Shown: one piece after another, positions 47,911 through 55,231 of the stretch
How the letters are laid out: each line of letters starts with the position of its first letter
How positions within the stretch are numbered: the stretch's first letter is position 1
Source of the DNA: a virus
DNA length: 64,000 nucleotides
Strand: one strand, 5' to 3'
Virus record (IMG/VR): IMGVR_UViG_3300027749_002876
Location: 460,566 to 524,565 of that record
Notes under the pieces: generated by a model
Seen by the model: the letters and a program-made list of their open reading frames with translations, nothing else
Databases searched by the model: none
What the model was told of the DNA's origin: nothing
Program-made: the position numbers and the translations under genes

Positions 47911-50628
47911 TTACCCGAAGCTGAACAAATCATCAAATGTACTATTAGTATCTGTACTACTACGAATATCCCAACCAAGTACGCCCAGTAAGTTATCAAT
48001 CTTCTCATCAACCAATGTTTGTTCCATTGCTTGGTCATCAAAAGGTAACTCGGTGAACCATTTTGGTAATCGTAATTCGTCAACCGGATATGCAACTGAA
48101 GTGAAGCCTAATGGATTGGGTTTAAGTTTACATACTACTACCTTCATACCATCAATAATCTTTTGACTATAGTTATCGCTATTCACTCTACGCAAGTAGT
48201 TGTAATTCAATGCCGCTCTTACGTGTCCGGGCATATTAGCACGACCTGTACTGCTCTTGGCTTCTAAGTCACCGTACATTGTAAGTTTATTAACACCTTT
48301 GGGTGAGCCTTTAGTCCAACTGTCTTGTGCAGTTAATACACGTTTAAAGTCTTTGATAGCTTCAATGACCTCGTCACGACCTTTACCTTGTTGCAGAACC
48401 ATTTGCAATACATTCATTAAGAATTCTTGTATGTATTTAGGAGTATCAGCACGTTTCAAGTCAAGACCCATAGCTTTGATATCACCAAGCTTACCATCTT
48501 TGTCTTTACGCTTACCTTCTTTGTCAAAGATGTTAATAGCATAACGCTTCTTAACCATAAAGATAGCACGATCACCAATCAGTTCACGACCAGCTTTGAT
48601 AATTTCACCATTCTTTCTTGGAGCGTGAAACGCCTTCTCCATAAATGATGGGAAACTTTCATTAGCTTGGTCTGCGATACTATCGTATAGTCCGATACAG
48701 AGTTCTTTGTCCCATACCAATTCACCTTTATCAATCTGTGGCTTGAGTGTGGGATAAGCTGTGAAGTAACAACTATCAGTATCACCATATACAATTGCAT
48801 TTCCTTCGTGTGAATACGTACCTTCAACTGATTCATTGATAGTACTCATCATATGCCGAACAATCTGACGACCACTTAGTGTAACACTTTGACCTATGCG
48901 CTTATCATAGAATCTGCAATGTTCATTTAACAATGCACCATATGCCGAGTTCAATAAAATCTTACGAACAAGTTGTCGCTTGTCCCAATATTCTCTATCC
49001 TCAGTCGTAGTTGACTCTTTGAGTTTCTTCTGCATTTCTTTACGGTCTGAGTACCAGCGTGTTAGTAGACCAGGAACAATACCTTCTTTTTCATAAGTAA
49101 AGATTGTACCATTAGCACTTAACATCCAAGGCTTGTGACTGTCGAATATCATCTTCCAGACTTCTGCCGCACTCATTTCTTCAGTACGACCATCTTCAAA
49201 GTCAACTATAAGCATAGTACCACGTTCTTGATTCATAACCGCAGTATATTCTAATGCACCAAACAAATTCTCCCATAGTATAGCACCAGTCACATCATCG
49301 TCACCTTCTTTATAGCGTTTCTTCTCACTGGCTAGTCGAAGGCCTTTGTCTTTCATGTACTGGTCTGTGATTGTCTGTCTGATTTGAGCAACGATGGTTT
49401 CACCACCCATGTTGAGGCTACGAATAACCGAGGGATAGAGCGAGTTAATGTCGACGGCTCCGACATATTCATGCATGCCTCTTTTCGGCGTAGCAACAAA
49501 GGCACCTGCTGCCTGCTGGATTTCTTCTTCATTTTCAACCTTTCGTTTTTTATCTGGAACAACTAAGCCACGTTCGTGTGCTTCATTAAAAATTGCCATC
49601 TCAATCATTGCCACTGAACCCATAACTGTTGGAAGCAGTACTGTGTTCTCATGTGCAAGTTGATTAGCTAATTCTAAAAACTTTAGTTTGTTGTGAATCT
49701 TCACCAACAACATTGTATCTTGTCTGTTGTATTCAATGAACTTTTTAAAGTCTTTGTTATACAGTTGGTCAAGCGTGCCTTCATATTGTGTTTTGTTTTC
49801 ACCTACTTCCATCTCACCGATACTATCAAGTTTATAACTATGGCGTGATTCATAGTTATACTTTTTGTACAACTGTAGATAGTCCAAGTGAATACGACCT
49901 ACTAAGTCATAAGTTGTTTCACTCTTACCGAATCGTTCATACTCTCTAGCTTTAGGAAGTTGACCCATCAAGCAAAACTTGCGTGTGTCATCTTTACTCA
50001 TCACCCTAGTAACACGATTGACCATATAGGGAATATCATAGCCCTCTGAGTTCCAACCAGTCAATACATCAGCATCTTCAATAAGTTGAAAAAAAACATC
50101 AAACATTTCCTTTTCTGTTTTGAAAAGCATTGTGTTTTCAAATCCACCAGCGATTTCTAATGCGGTTTCACTAGACATATGTTTGGGAGCAATTACTAAC
50201 GTAATACATTGGTCTAGCCAATCTAAGTAACAACTGATAGCAGTTACAGGATTGAATGGATCACTAGTAGGACTGAAACCTTTATCTGGATCAAAGTCTA
50301 CCTCAATGTCAAAGAAACAAGTATGAAGTTTAGGAGCGTCAACTTTTAAATAGTTTTCACTTAGACAACGGAAGACAACATTGATATCACTTTCAAATAA
50401 TTTCTTACCTGAATGAATGCGTCTTTCTTTTTCAAACTCTTGTCGTTTGCGTGTACTGAAACGACTGACTGGGTCACCATAGATACTACGATGCTTACCT
50501 TTATTATTAGGATAATATAATACATAGTTAGTAGGATACTCTTTATACTCTCGTTTACCTTGAGGTGACCGTTCTACTACATAGATGCGATCCTCATCTT
50601 TACTGTGAATGGCATCCACATAACTCAA
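47911..50628 (-). CDS. Family B DNA polymerase (T4 gp43-like)
   Basis: 905 aa (T4 gp43 is 898). Exonuclease motif I FFDIEVD (105-111), GWNSEGYDIPY (exo II), polymerase motif A DINSLYPSVIRSLNMG, motif B KILLNSAYGAL and motif C YGDTDSCYF are intact. The C-terminus ends TFDDLFSFG, matching the clamp-binding tip of T4-type polymerases. No intein or intron is seen. Its start overlaps the DsbA-like stop. Confidence 0.97.
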   Translation of the reverse strand: MSYVDAIHSKDEDRIYVVERSPQGKREYKEYPTNYVLYYPNNKGKHRSIYGDPVSRFSTRKRQEFEKERRIHSGKKLFESDINVVFRCLSENYLKVDAPKLHTCFFDIEVDFDPDKGFSPTSDPFNPVTAISCYLDWLDQCITLVIAPKHMSSETALEIAGGFENTMLFKTEKEMFDVFFQLIEDADVLTGWNSEGYDIPYMVNRVTRVMSKDDTRKFCLMGQLPKAREYERFGKSETTYDLVGRIHLDYLQLYKKYNYESRHSYKLDSIGEMEVGENKTQYEGTLDQLYNKDFKKFIEYNRQDTMLLVKIHNKLKFLELANQLAHENTVLLPTVMGSVAMIEMAIFNEAHERGLVVPDKKRKVENEEEIQQAAGAFVATPKRGMHEYVGAVDINSLYPSVIRSLNMGGETIVAQIRQTITDQYMKDKGLRLASEKKRYKEGDDDVTGAILWENLFGALEYTAVMNQERGTMLIVDFEDGRTEEMSAAEVWKMIFDSHKPWMLSANGTIFTYEKEGIVPGLLTRWYSDRKEMQKKLKESTTTEDREYWDKRQLVRKILLNSAYGALLNEHCRFYDKRIGQSVTLSGRQIVRHMMSTINESVEGTYSHEGNAIVYGDTDSCYFTAYPTLKPQIDKGELVWDKELCIGLYDSIADQANESFPSFMEKAFHAPRKNGEIIKAGRELIGDRAIFMVKKRYAINIFDKEGKRKDKDGKLGDIKAMGLDLKRADTPKYIQEFLMNVLQMVLQQGKGRDEVIEAIKDFKRVLTAQDSWTKGSPKGVNKLTMYGDLEAKSSTGRANMPGHVRAALNYNYLRRVNSDNYSQKIIDGMKVVVCKLKPNPLGFTSVAYPVDELRLPKWFTELPFDDQAMEQTLVDEKIDNLLGVLGWDIRSSTDTNSTFDDLFSFG

Positions 50629-50891
50629 AGTGTTTTCCCTACAGTTTCTAGGATCGTATTGAGTTCATCATGGTCTTTGTTAGTCTGACCGAGACTTGCT
50701 TTGTGAGCAATTTTAATTGCTTTTTTTAATGTACTAGCTTTGATTTCAAGTTCCTCGGCAACCGCTTTTACTGTATCCGAAAGTCCACCATTCAATGTAT
50801 CAATCTCATGTAGGACTGTCATACCTTCATTAATTAATTGTGTAAGTTTAATCTTAGCTTCACCATTAAACGTTCTATTATAATCTGACAT
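50625..50891 (-). CDS. DsbA-like dsDNA-binding protein
   Basis: 88 aa, the size of T4 DsbA (89). KLTQLINEGMTVLHEIDTLN, AVAEELEIKASTLKKAIKIA and the acidic end match proteins annotated as DsbA in T4-like phages, where it binds late-promoter DNA. It shares the promoter at 50915 and precedes polymerase. Confidence 0.75.
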   Translation of the reverse strand: MSDYNRTFNGEAKIKLTQLINEGMTVLHEIDTLNGGLSDTVKAVAEELEIKASTLKKAIKIAHKASLGQTNKDHDELNTILETVGKTL

Positions 50892-50914
50892 AGTTTCTCC
50901 TTAAATAATTAGTT

Positions 50915-50943
50915 AGTATACTTGAGTTGCGTAGAGAAGTCAA
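50915..50943 (-). promoter_or_regulatory. Sigma70-type promoter of the DsbA-polymerase unit
   Basis: -35 TTGACT (50938-50943), 17-base spacer, -10 TATACT (50915-50920). AAGGAGAAACTATG follows. Confidence 0.82.
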
Positions 50944-51536
50944 GTATTTTGTTTACCTTGTACAATCTTCTTGACCAAAGTATGTAGTCCTGGATTGACA
51001 TGTAATGCATGTGGCATCAATTCATTACGAACATAGTTACGCATATAGCGTGAGTTTTTGTTTGATTCATCTTCAAGCCAGGGTACGTTATGACTCTCAC
51101 ACCAATAGATAAACTCCTGTTTGCGTGTAGTTAAGAATGGTCTGATTACATTGTTGCGTGTTAATGGAATAACTTTGGGTGTACCATGTAAGCTTGACCA
51201 AATATATGTTTCAACACAATCATCTAAGTGATGACAAGTGATGACTGGCCCAAGACCACTTAAAAAATCATAACGTTCTCTACGCCAGTATTCTTCTTGA
51301 CTTTCTTTACTACCCTTTTGACTTCGTGGTGATCCATATAGCATTGGGATATTATTATCACTGCAATATCTGGAAACAAATTGTGAGGCTTTTTCACCGT
51401 TTTGTGTTCTGTGATTAAAATGGGCAATCGTTACTTCGTGCTTGCGACTTAAAAAGTCAACTACTGCCATGCTATCTACACCACCGCTACAAGCGACTGT
51501 GATACTTTTGGGTAATGGAACTGTTAGCTTAATCAT
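50940..51536 (-). CDS. tilS: tRNA(Ile)-lysidine synthase TilS, N-terminal domain only
   Basis: 198 aa. PP-loop ACSGGVDSM (15-23), HFNH (39-42), CHHLDDCVET (~101-110), VIRPFL (~133) and DESNKN...RNYVRNELMP (~158-174) are the N-type ATPase motifs. Bacterial TilS is ~430 aa, so the C-terminal tRNA domains are absent. It converts AUG-reading tRNA to Ile AUA-reading; the AT-rich phage may use AUA heavily. The ATG follows the -10 by 6 bases (leaderless). Confidence 0.88.
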   Translation of the reverse strand: MIKLTVPLPKSITVACSGGVDSMAVVDFLSRKHEVTIAHFNHRTQNGEKASQFVSRYCSDNNIPMLYGSPRSQKGSKESQEEYWRRERYDFLSGLGPVITCHHLDDCVETYIWSSLHGTPKVIPLTRNNVIRPFLTTRKQEFIYWCESHNVPWLEDESNKNSRYMRNYVRNELMPHALHVNPGLHTLVKKIVQGKQNT

Positions 51537-51542
51537 CTATAC

Positions 51543-51571
51543 ATTATAGCATATAATGATTTGTTTAGCAA
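51543..51571 (-). promoter_or_regulatory. Promoter abutting the tilS start codon
   Basis: -35 TTGCTA (51566-51571), 17-base spacer, -10 TATAAT (51543-51548). Predicted +1 at ~51536, the A of the ATG. Confidence 0.7.
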
Positions 51572-51588
51572 CGATTATGGATAGTTGG

Positions 51589-52542
51589 TTAACCGTAGGC
51601 TGCGGCTGCTAATTGGGTTCTAGCAGTACCTACACCAGTAGTGTCACTAGCAACTACACCTGTATTACTTACTAGATTGGTTGTTGATACTGCAACAGTT
51701 GTAGTACCATAACCAAATATAGCGTTATCAGTACCATAACCAGCGGCAGCTAGGTTATACCTAGCTGTACCTACACCAGTGGTGTCAGTGGCCACTACGC
51801 CTGTATTACTTACTAGATTAGTTATGGCTGTTCTACCAGCACCTCCGCTGGTAGTACCAAATCCAAATATAGCTTTATCTGTGCCGTATCCGGCAGCCGC
51901 CAAGGCATTTCTAGCAGTACCTACACCTGTGGTGTCTGTGGCTACAACACCGGCGTTACTTACTAGGTTAGTCACGGCTGTGGATGCACTATTGTCAAGT
52001 CCGTAACCAAATACAGCTTTGTCAGTGCTGTACCTTGCGGCTGCCAGGTTAACTCTGGCAGTACCTACACCTGTGGTATCTGTGGCCACTACTCCTGTAT
52101 TACTTACTAGATTAGTCATTGATACTCTGGCAAAAGAAGAATTATCTCCATACCCAAATATAGCTTTATCTGTACCATAACCAGCAGCCGCCAACGAATA
52201 TCTAGCAGTACCAACACCTGTGGTGTCAGTGGCTACAACACCAGCGTTACTTACTAGATTAGTCATGGATACAACGGTGCTGCCATCAGTAGTCCCGTAA
52301 CCAAATATAGCTTTATCTGTGCCATAGCCTGCGGCTGCTGGTCCGAATCTAGCAGTACCTACTCCTGCAGTATCAGTTGCTACTACACCTGTGTTTGATA
52401 CTAAATTGGTCATTGACACACCGGCAAAAGTAGGATTACCTACATATCCATAACCAAATATAGCTTTATTACCACTCGGTCCGGGAGAAACAGTACATCC
52501 AGCACCAGTAAATGTTATACCACCTGTTATTGTAATTGACAT
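51589..52542 (-). CDS. Fibre-like protein with six Kelch/propeller-like repeats
   Basis: 317 aa. N-terminal MSITITGGITFTGAG is shared with the proteins at 57616 and 59451 and is a likely virion attachment segment. Then come six ~48-residue repeats of DKAIFGYG - variable loop - TNLVSNTGVVATDTTGVGTA - R..LAAAGYG. Constant parts are nearly identical; the 6-12 residues after FGYG differ each time. Starts after AAAGGAATAACATG. Probably a receptor-binding propeller; inferred. Confidence 0.72.
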   Translation of the reverse strand: MSITITGGITFTGAGCTVSPGPSGNKAIFGYGYVGNPTFAGVSMTNLVSNTGVVATDTAGVGTARFGPAAAGYGTDKAIFGYGTTDGSTVVSMTNLVSNAGVVATDTTGVGTARYSLAAAGYGTDKAIFGYGDNSSFARVSMTNLVSNTGVVATDTTGVGTARVNLAAARYSTDKAVFGYGLDNSASTAVTNLVSNAGVVATDTTGVGTARNALAAAGYGTDKAIFGFGTTSGGAGRTAITNLVSNTGVVATDTTGVGTARYNLAAAGYGTDNAIFGYGTTTVAVSTTNLVSNTGVVASDTTGVGTARTQLAAAAYG

Positions 52543-52551
52543 GTTATTCCT

Positions 52552-53121
52552 TTATTGAAAGATATGATGATTCTGTTCCCCGTATATCTTAATATATTTA
52601 CCAGCAAGCATATCTGCCATTGCTTCTATTGGACTACCTGGATAACTATCACCCGGATCAATCATATCTAATTCACCTTGACGGACATGTACCAATTCGT
52701 GGAATACTGTGCGTAGTATATCTACTAGGTTACGATTTTTAGCATATACCCAAATACTATCATCACCCATTTTATGTCCTCCAGTATGATGATTATTTTG
52801 TGCTTCATCAGTATCCATACTGAGTTCAATACGTGGTTTGTTTTTTAGATGTAATCGTTTACATGCCCAATCACAGAACTTATCAACTTCTTGTTGTAGT
52901 TCACTACTATCACCCTCGTCTAGTTTATTCTTAATCCAACTATCCGGACTACGATGGAATTTCTTTACGAACAAGTCATGTAGTGCTTTACCAGTGATAC
53001 TATGTTTGCTAGCAATTCTTCGCATCAATTTATCAATGGTATTATAATCGTGCTTTTCCAAACTAGGCAATTTTCTTGCTAGTTCTTTTGCGGCTGATTC
53101 GTATAGTTCTATTGATTTCAT
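52552..53121 (-). CDS. HExxH zinc metalloprotease-like, putative capsid-targeted
   Basis: 189 aa from the ATG at 53121 (MKSIELYESAAKELA), where a late octamer precedes by 5 bases; a GTG start upstream is unlikely. The N-terminus ends L-Y-E-S-A, resembling a capsid-targeting/cleavage peptide. The catalytic motif is VFHELVHVRQGELD (~145-158), followed by EAMADMLAGKY with a likely third ligand. No family assigned. Confidence 0.7.
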   Translation of the reverse strand: MKSIELYESAAKELARKLPSLEKHDYNTIDKLMRRIASKHSITGKALHDLFVKKFHRSPDSWIKNKLDEGDSSELQQEVDKFCDWACKRLHLKNKPRIELSMDTDEAQNNHHTGGHKMGDDSIWVYAKNRNLVDILRTVFHELVHVRQGELDMIDPGDSYPGSPIEAMADMLAGKYIKIYGEQNHHIFQ

Positions 53122-53122
53122 A

Positions 53123-53203
53123 TTAGTATTTATGCTCACTTTTGATTTCACAGTAGCGAATTGTTACATCAGGCCAGCAGCCGGCCCACACTTTATAACG
53201 CAA
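53123..53203 (-). CDS. Possible 26-aa ORF from TTG
   Basis: In the gap between the nuclease and metalloprotease genes, a frame from TTG 53203 (after TTAGGACC) reads RYKVWAGCWPDVTIRYCEIK. It ends at the late octamer. The composition looks protein-like, but it is too short to confirm. Confidence 0.3.
   Translation of the reverse strand: MRYKVWAGCWPDVTIRYCEIKSEHKY
53127..53134 (-). promoter_or_regulatory. Late promoter octamer CATAAATA
   Basis: The minus strand reads GCATAAATACTAATATG; 5 bases to the ATG at 53121. The 17-mer matches that before 6825 with one change. Confidence 0.65.
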
Positions 53204-53224
53204 AGGTCCTAAGGTAGTGTGTTC

Positions 53225-54037
53225 TTAATCATTCGTTTTACATTTAGCACGTTTACTATTAGTTAATAGACCGTAATCTACTGGCCATTCTTTACCAGGC
53301 TGTAATTCTTTAGCATTAGCAGGGAAATGATACTTTACACCTGCATATTCTTGTATCTGTGCTAATGGTGCACGAAATTGTGTTAAATCATTACCCAAGT
53401 TAACATATGGTTTCTTATGTGGGAATTGCCATCCAGCAACTTCTTTTGTAGTATTATTAATTACAATCTTGTAGTACCCATGAGGCACAACTACTCCGTT
53501 ACCAATCTTCTCATTGCTAGGTCCATAGTATGCACCTACATAGATAGTAAACGGTTGCTTTAATTGTACTGCCCAGCCACGAATACTTGTTTCTAATAGT
53601 TTCCATATACCACGATTTAAACTACCATGTTGCGGATACATATTAGTCATTAAGAAACTTTCGTATTCTACAATTTGACTATAACTTAAATCACCATCTG
53701 GTGCGGCATGACCTTTGTCATAACCTGTAGCTACATAATCATCAGGCTTTGCACCATCTTTAATACTAGCATCAGCAACAAAAGCGTTTGTACGTGGGAA
53801 ACATCCTAATGCGTTTTCTGGTTTTAATGTATATGCTACATAGACTGGAATCTTAGCAGGAGCATCATATGCTACAAGATATGCTTCACGGCATATAGGT
53901 TGTGATGGTCTTTGTGTTTGTGCGAATCCATATGGACTATGTACTTGACATTGTTGTGGTGGTAATGGTATACGTTGATCCCAAGCAAAGGCATTTATTG
54001 ATAGCATTACTGCTAGTATTGTTAATAGTTTTTTCAT
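53225..54037 (-). CDS. Secreted DNA/RNA non-specific endonuclease
   Basis: 270 aa with a signal peptide (MKKLLTILAVMLSINAFA). The beta-beta-alpha-metal core is visible: Asp107-Lys-Gly-His110 (DRGH-type), Asn132 in TNMYPQ and Asn141 in NRGIWKLLE, which together bind Mg and water. The NUC1 family degrades DNA and RNA. It is coupled (4-base overlap) to the GH19 gene. Export to the periplasm suggests attack on incoming foreign DNA or nucleotide salvage. Confidence 0.9.
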   Translation of the reverse strand: MKKLLTILAVMLSINAFAWDQRIPLPPQQCQVHSPYGFAQTQRPSQPICREAYLVAYDAPAKIPVYVAYTLKPENALGCFPRTNAFVADASIKDGAKPDDYVATGYDKGHAAPDGDLSYSQIVEYESFLMTNMYPQHGSLNRGIWKLLETSIRGWAVQLKQPFTIYVGAYYGPSNEKIGNGVVVPHGYYKIVINNTTKEVAGWQFPHKKPYVNLGNDLTQFRAPLAQIQEYAGVKYHFPANAKELQPGKEWPVDYGLLTNSKRAKCKTND

Positions 54038-55230
54038 AATAATATATTTTTGTAATCAACGAAATTTGCATGTCTATCTTCTAGACCTTTGCCGGCAGGG
54101 TTAATTTTTTGTGTTACTGCTTTTGTATCGTTGAAGTTATTTATACTAGGTTTGACACGTGTTTGCCAATACCATACAGCAATTTTGGCTGCAACGTCTG
54201 GTCGTTCTGCTAATTCAGGTTGTTGTAGTAGAGGAATATTTAATGCTGTTTGTGCCATGCGATAATTATCACGACCAGTCAATTGAATGAATCCACGACC
54301 ATGGTATTTTTCACCATCTCCGGGTTGTTTGTTACCTAGTATTTTAGCAGTACGTGGTGCAAACTTAGGATCATATTTTTTAGCAAAATAGTTTGGACCC
54401 ATGCTTTTTTCTTTTAACCTACTGAAGTTCCAAGATTCATGTTTAGTTTGACCCATAAGTTGTGCCAATTCAGTGCCAACAATGCCGGCTTGTCTAGCAG
54501 TTTTTTGCATCATTGTTTCTTCTTGTGGATTATTACTTAGTGTGGTTATATTGTTTGCTACAGCTTTAGGTTCAGGTTGTGCCGGTTCATCTTGTTTATT
54601 TTGTGAATTATAATTACCTATCATACTACCCACTGTAGCGGCACCTAAACTACCTAGTGCAAATCCCCTGCGAGATATATCGTCAGCTATTATGTTACGA
54701 TTCTTTACTTTGCTAATCTCAATACTGATTGGTGTATTGGTAGTCATTGCCCTAAAGATTTTTTCAGTTTCACCCTGACCTGGTTTAAGTTTTGCTGATA
54801 TTATGTTGAATCGTAACCTATTCTTTTTAACACCAATGAACTCTCCTATTAATACTTCATAGTTAGGATAGTTAGGTGACAAATCCACTTTGGGATTTTC
54901 TTGTTCTTCTAAATAAAATACATCTTCATCCGGTGATGTTTGTAATGTTGGATGTGCTGTTAATACAATATATGCATTTTCACCATGATTATCTTTTTGC
55001 TTAGACATTGCTACTCCTAAATCAGGAGTTCTAACTACAAAAGTAATATATGGCATTTTTATTAGTTCATGTCCACGTTTAGTTTCTAATTTATGTAATA
55101 CTCGAAGGACTTTTTCTATAGGAATATTACGTTTTGAACCGTCACTTCTATCATTAATGAAGTGTTTGCTCACAACTAAATATCCGTCTGCAAAGGGTAT
55201 TTCTTTATTAATAAATTCTGTTGCTCTCAT
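54034..55230 (-). CDS. Putative capsid-targeted GH19 lysozyme/chitinase-like protein with internal Tat-like motif
   Basis: 398 aa. N-terminal MRATEFINKE is capsid-targeting-like. Residues ~11-180 form an unassigned domain. SRRGFALGSLGAATVGSMIG (186-205) is a twin-arginine-like signal followed by a hydrophobic stretch. The C-terminal GH19 domain has QTKHESWNFS (catalytic Glu265), YHGRGFIQLTGRDNY (309-323) and VWYWQTRV. Such enzymes cut peptidoglycan or chitin. The middle export signal could act after cleavage or ejection. Starts 1 base past the upstream stop, without a Shine-Dalgarno sequence. Confidence 0.8.
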   Translation of the reverse strand: MRATEFINKEIPFADGYLVVSKHFINDRSDGSKRNIPIEKVLRVLHKLETKRGHELIKMPYITFVVRTPDLGVAMSKQKDNHGENAYIVLTAHPTLQTSPDEDVFYLEEQENPKVDLSPNYPNYEVLIGEFIGVKKNRLRFNIISAKLKPGQGETEKIFRAMTTNTPISIEISKVKNRNIIADDISRRGFALGSLGAATVGSMIGNYNSQNKQDEPAQPEPKAVANNITTLSNNPQEETMMQKTARQAGIVGTELAQLMGQTKHESWNFSRLKEKSMGPNYFAKKYDPKFAPRTAKILGNKQPGDGEKYHGRGFIQLTGRDNYRMAQTALNIPLLQQPELAERPDVAAKIAVWYWQTRVKPSINNFNDTKAVTQKINPAGKGLEDRHANFVDYKNILL

Positions 55231-55231
55231 A

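Noticed and set aside
47769-48095. 108-aa minus-strand frame overlapping the polymerase end and clamp start
   Set aside because: It is a shadow of two well-supported genes in another frame and spans the clamp promoter.
51779-52006. Plus-strand frames within the propeller-like genes
   Set aside because: Repeat-driven antisense frames without ribosome-binding sites.
53196-53222. Sequence taacgcaaaggtcctaagg resembling the 23S rRNA / I-CeuI site region
   Set aside because: Only a ~13-base core matches and there is no surrounding rRNA sequence; it lies in a short intergenic gap and is explained by chance or a tiny ORF.
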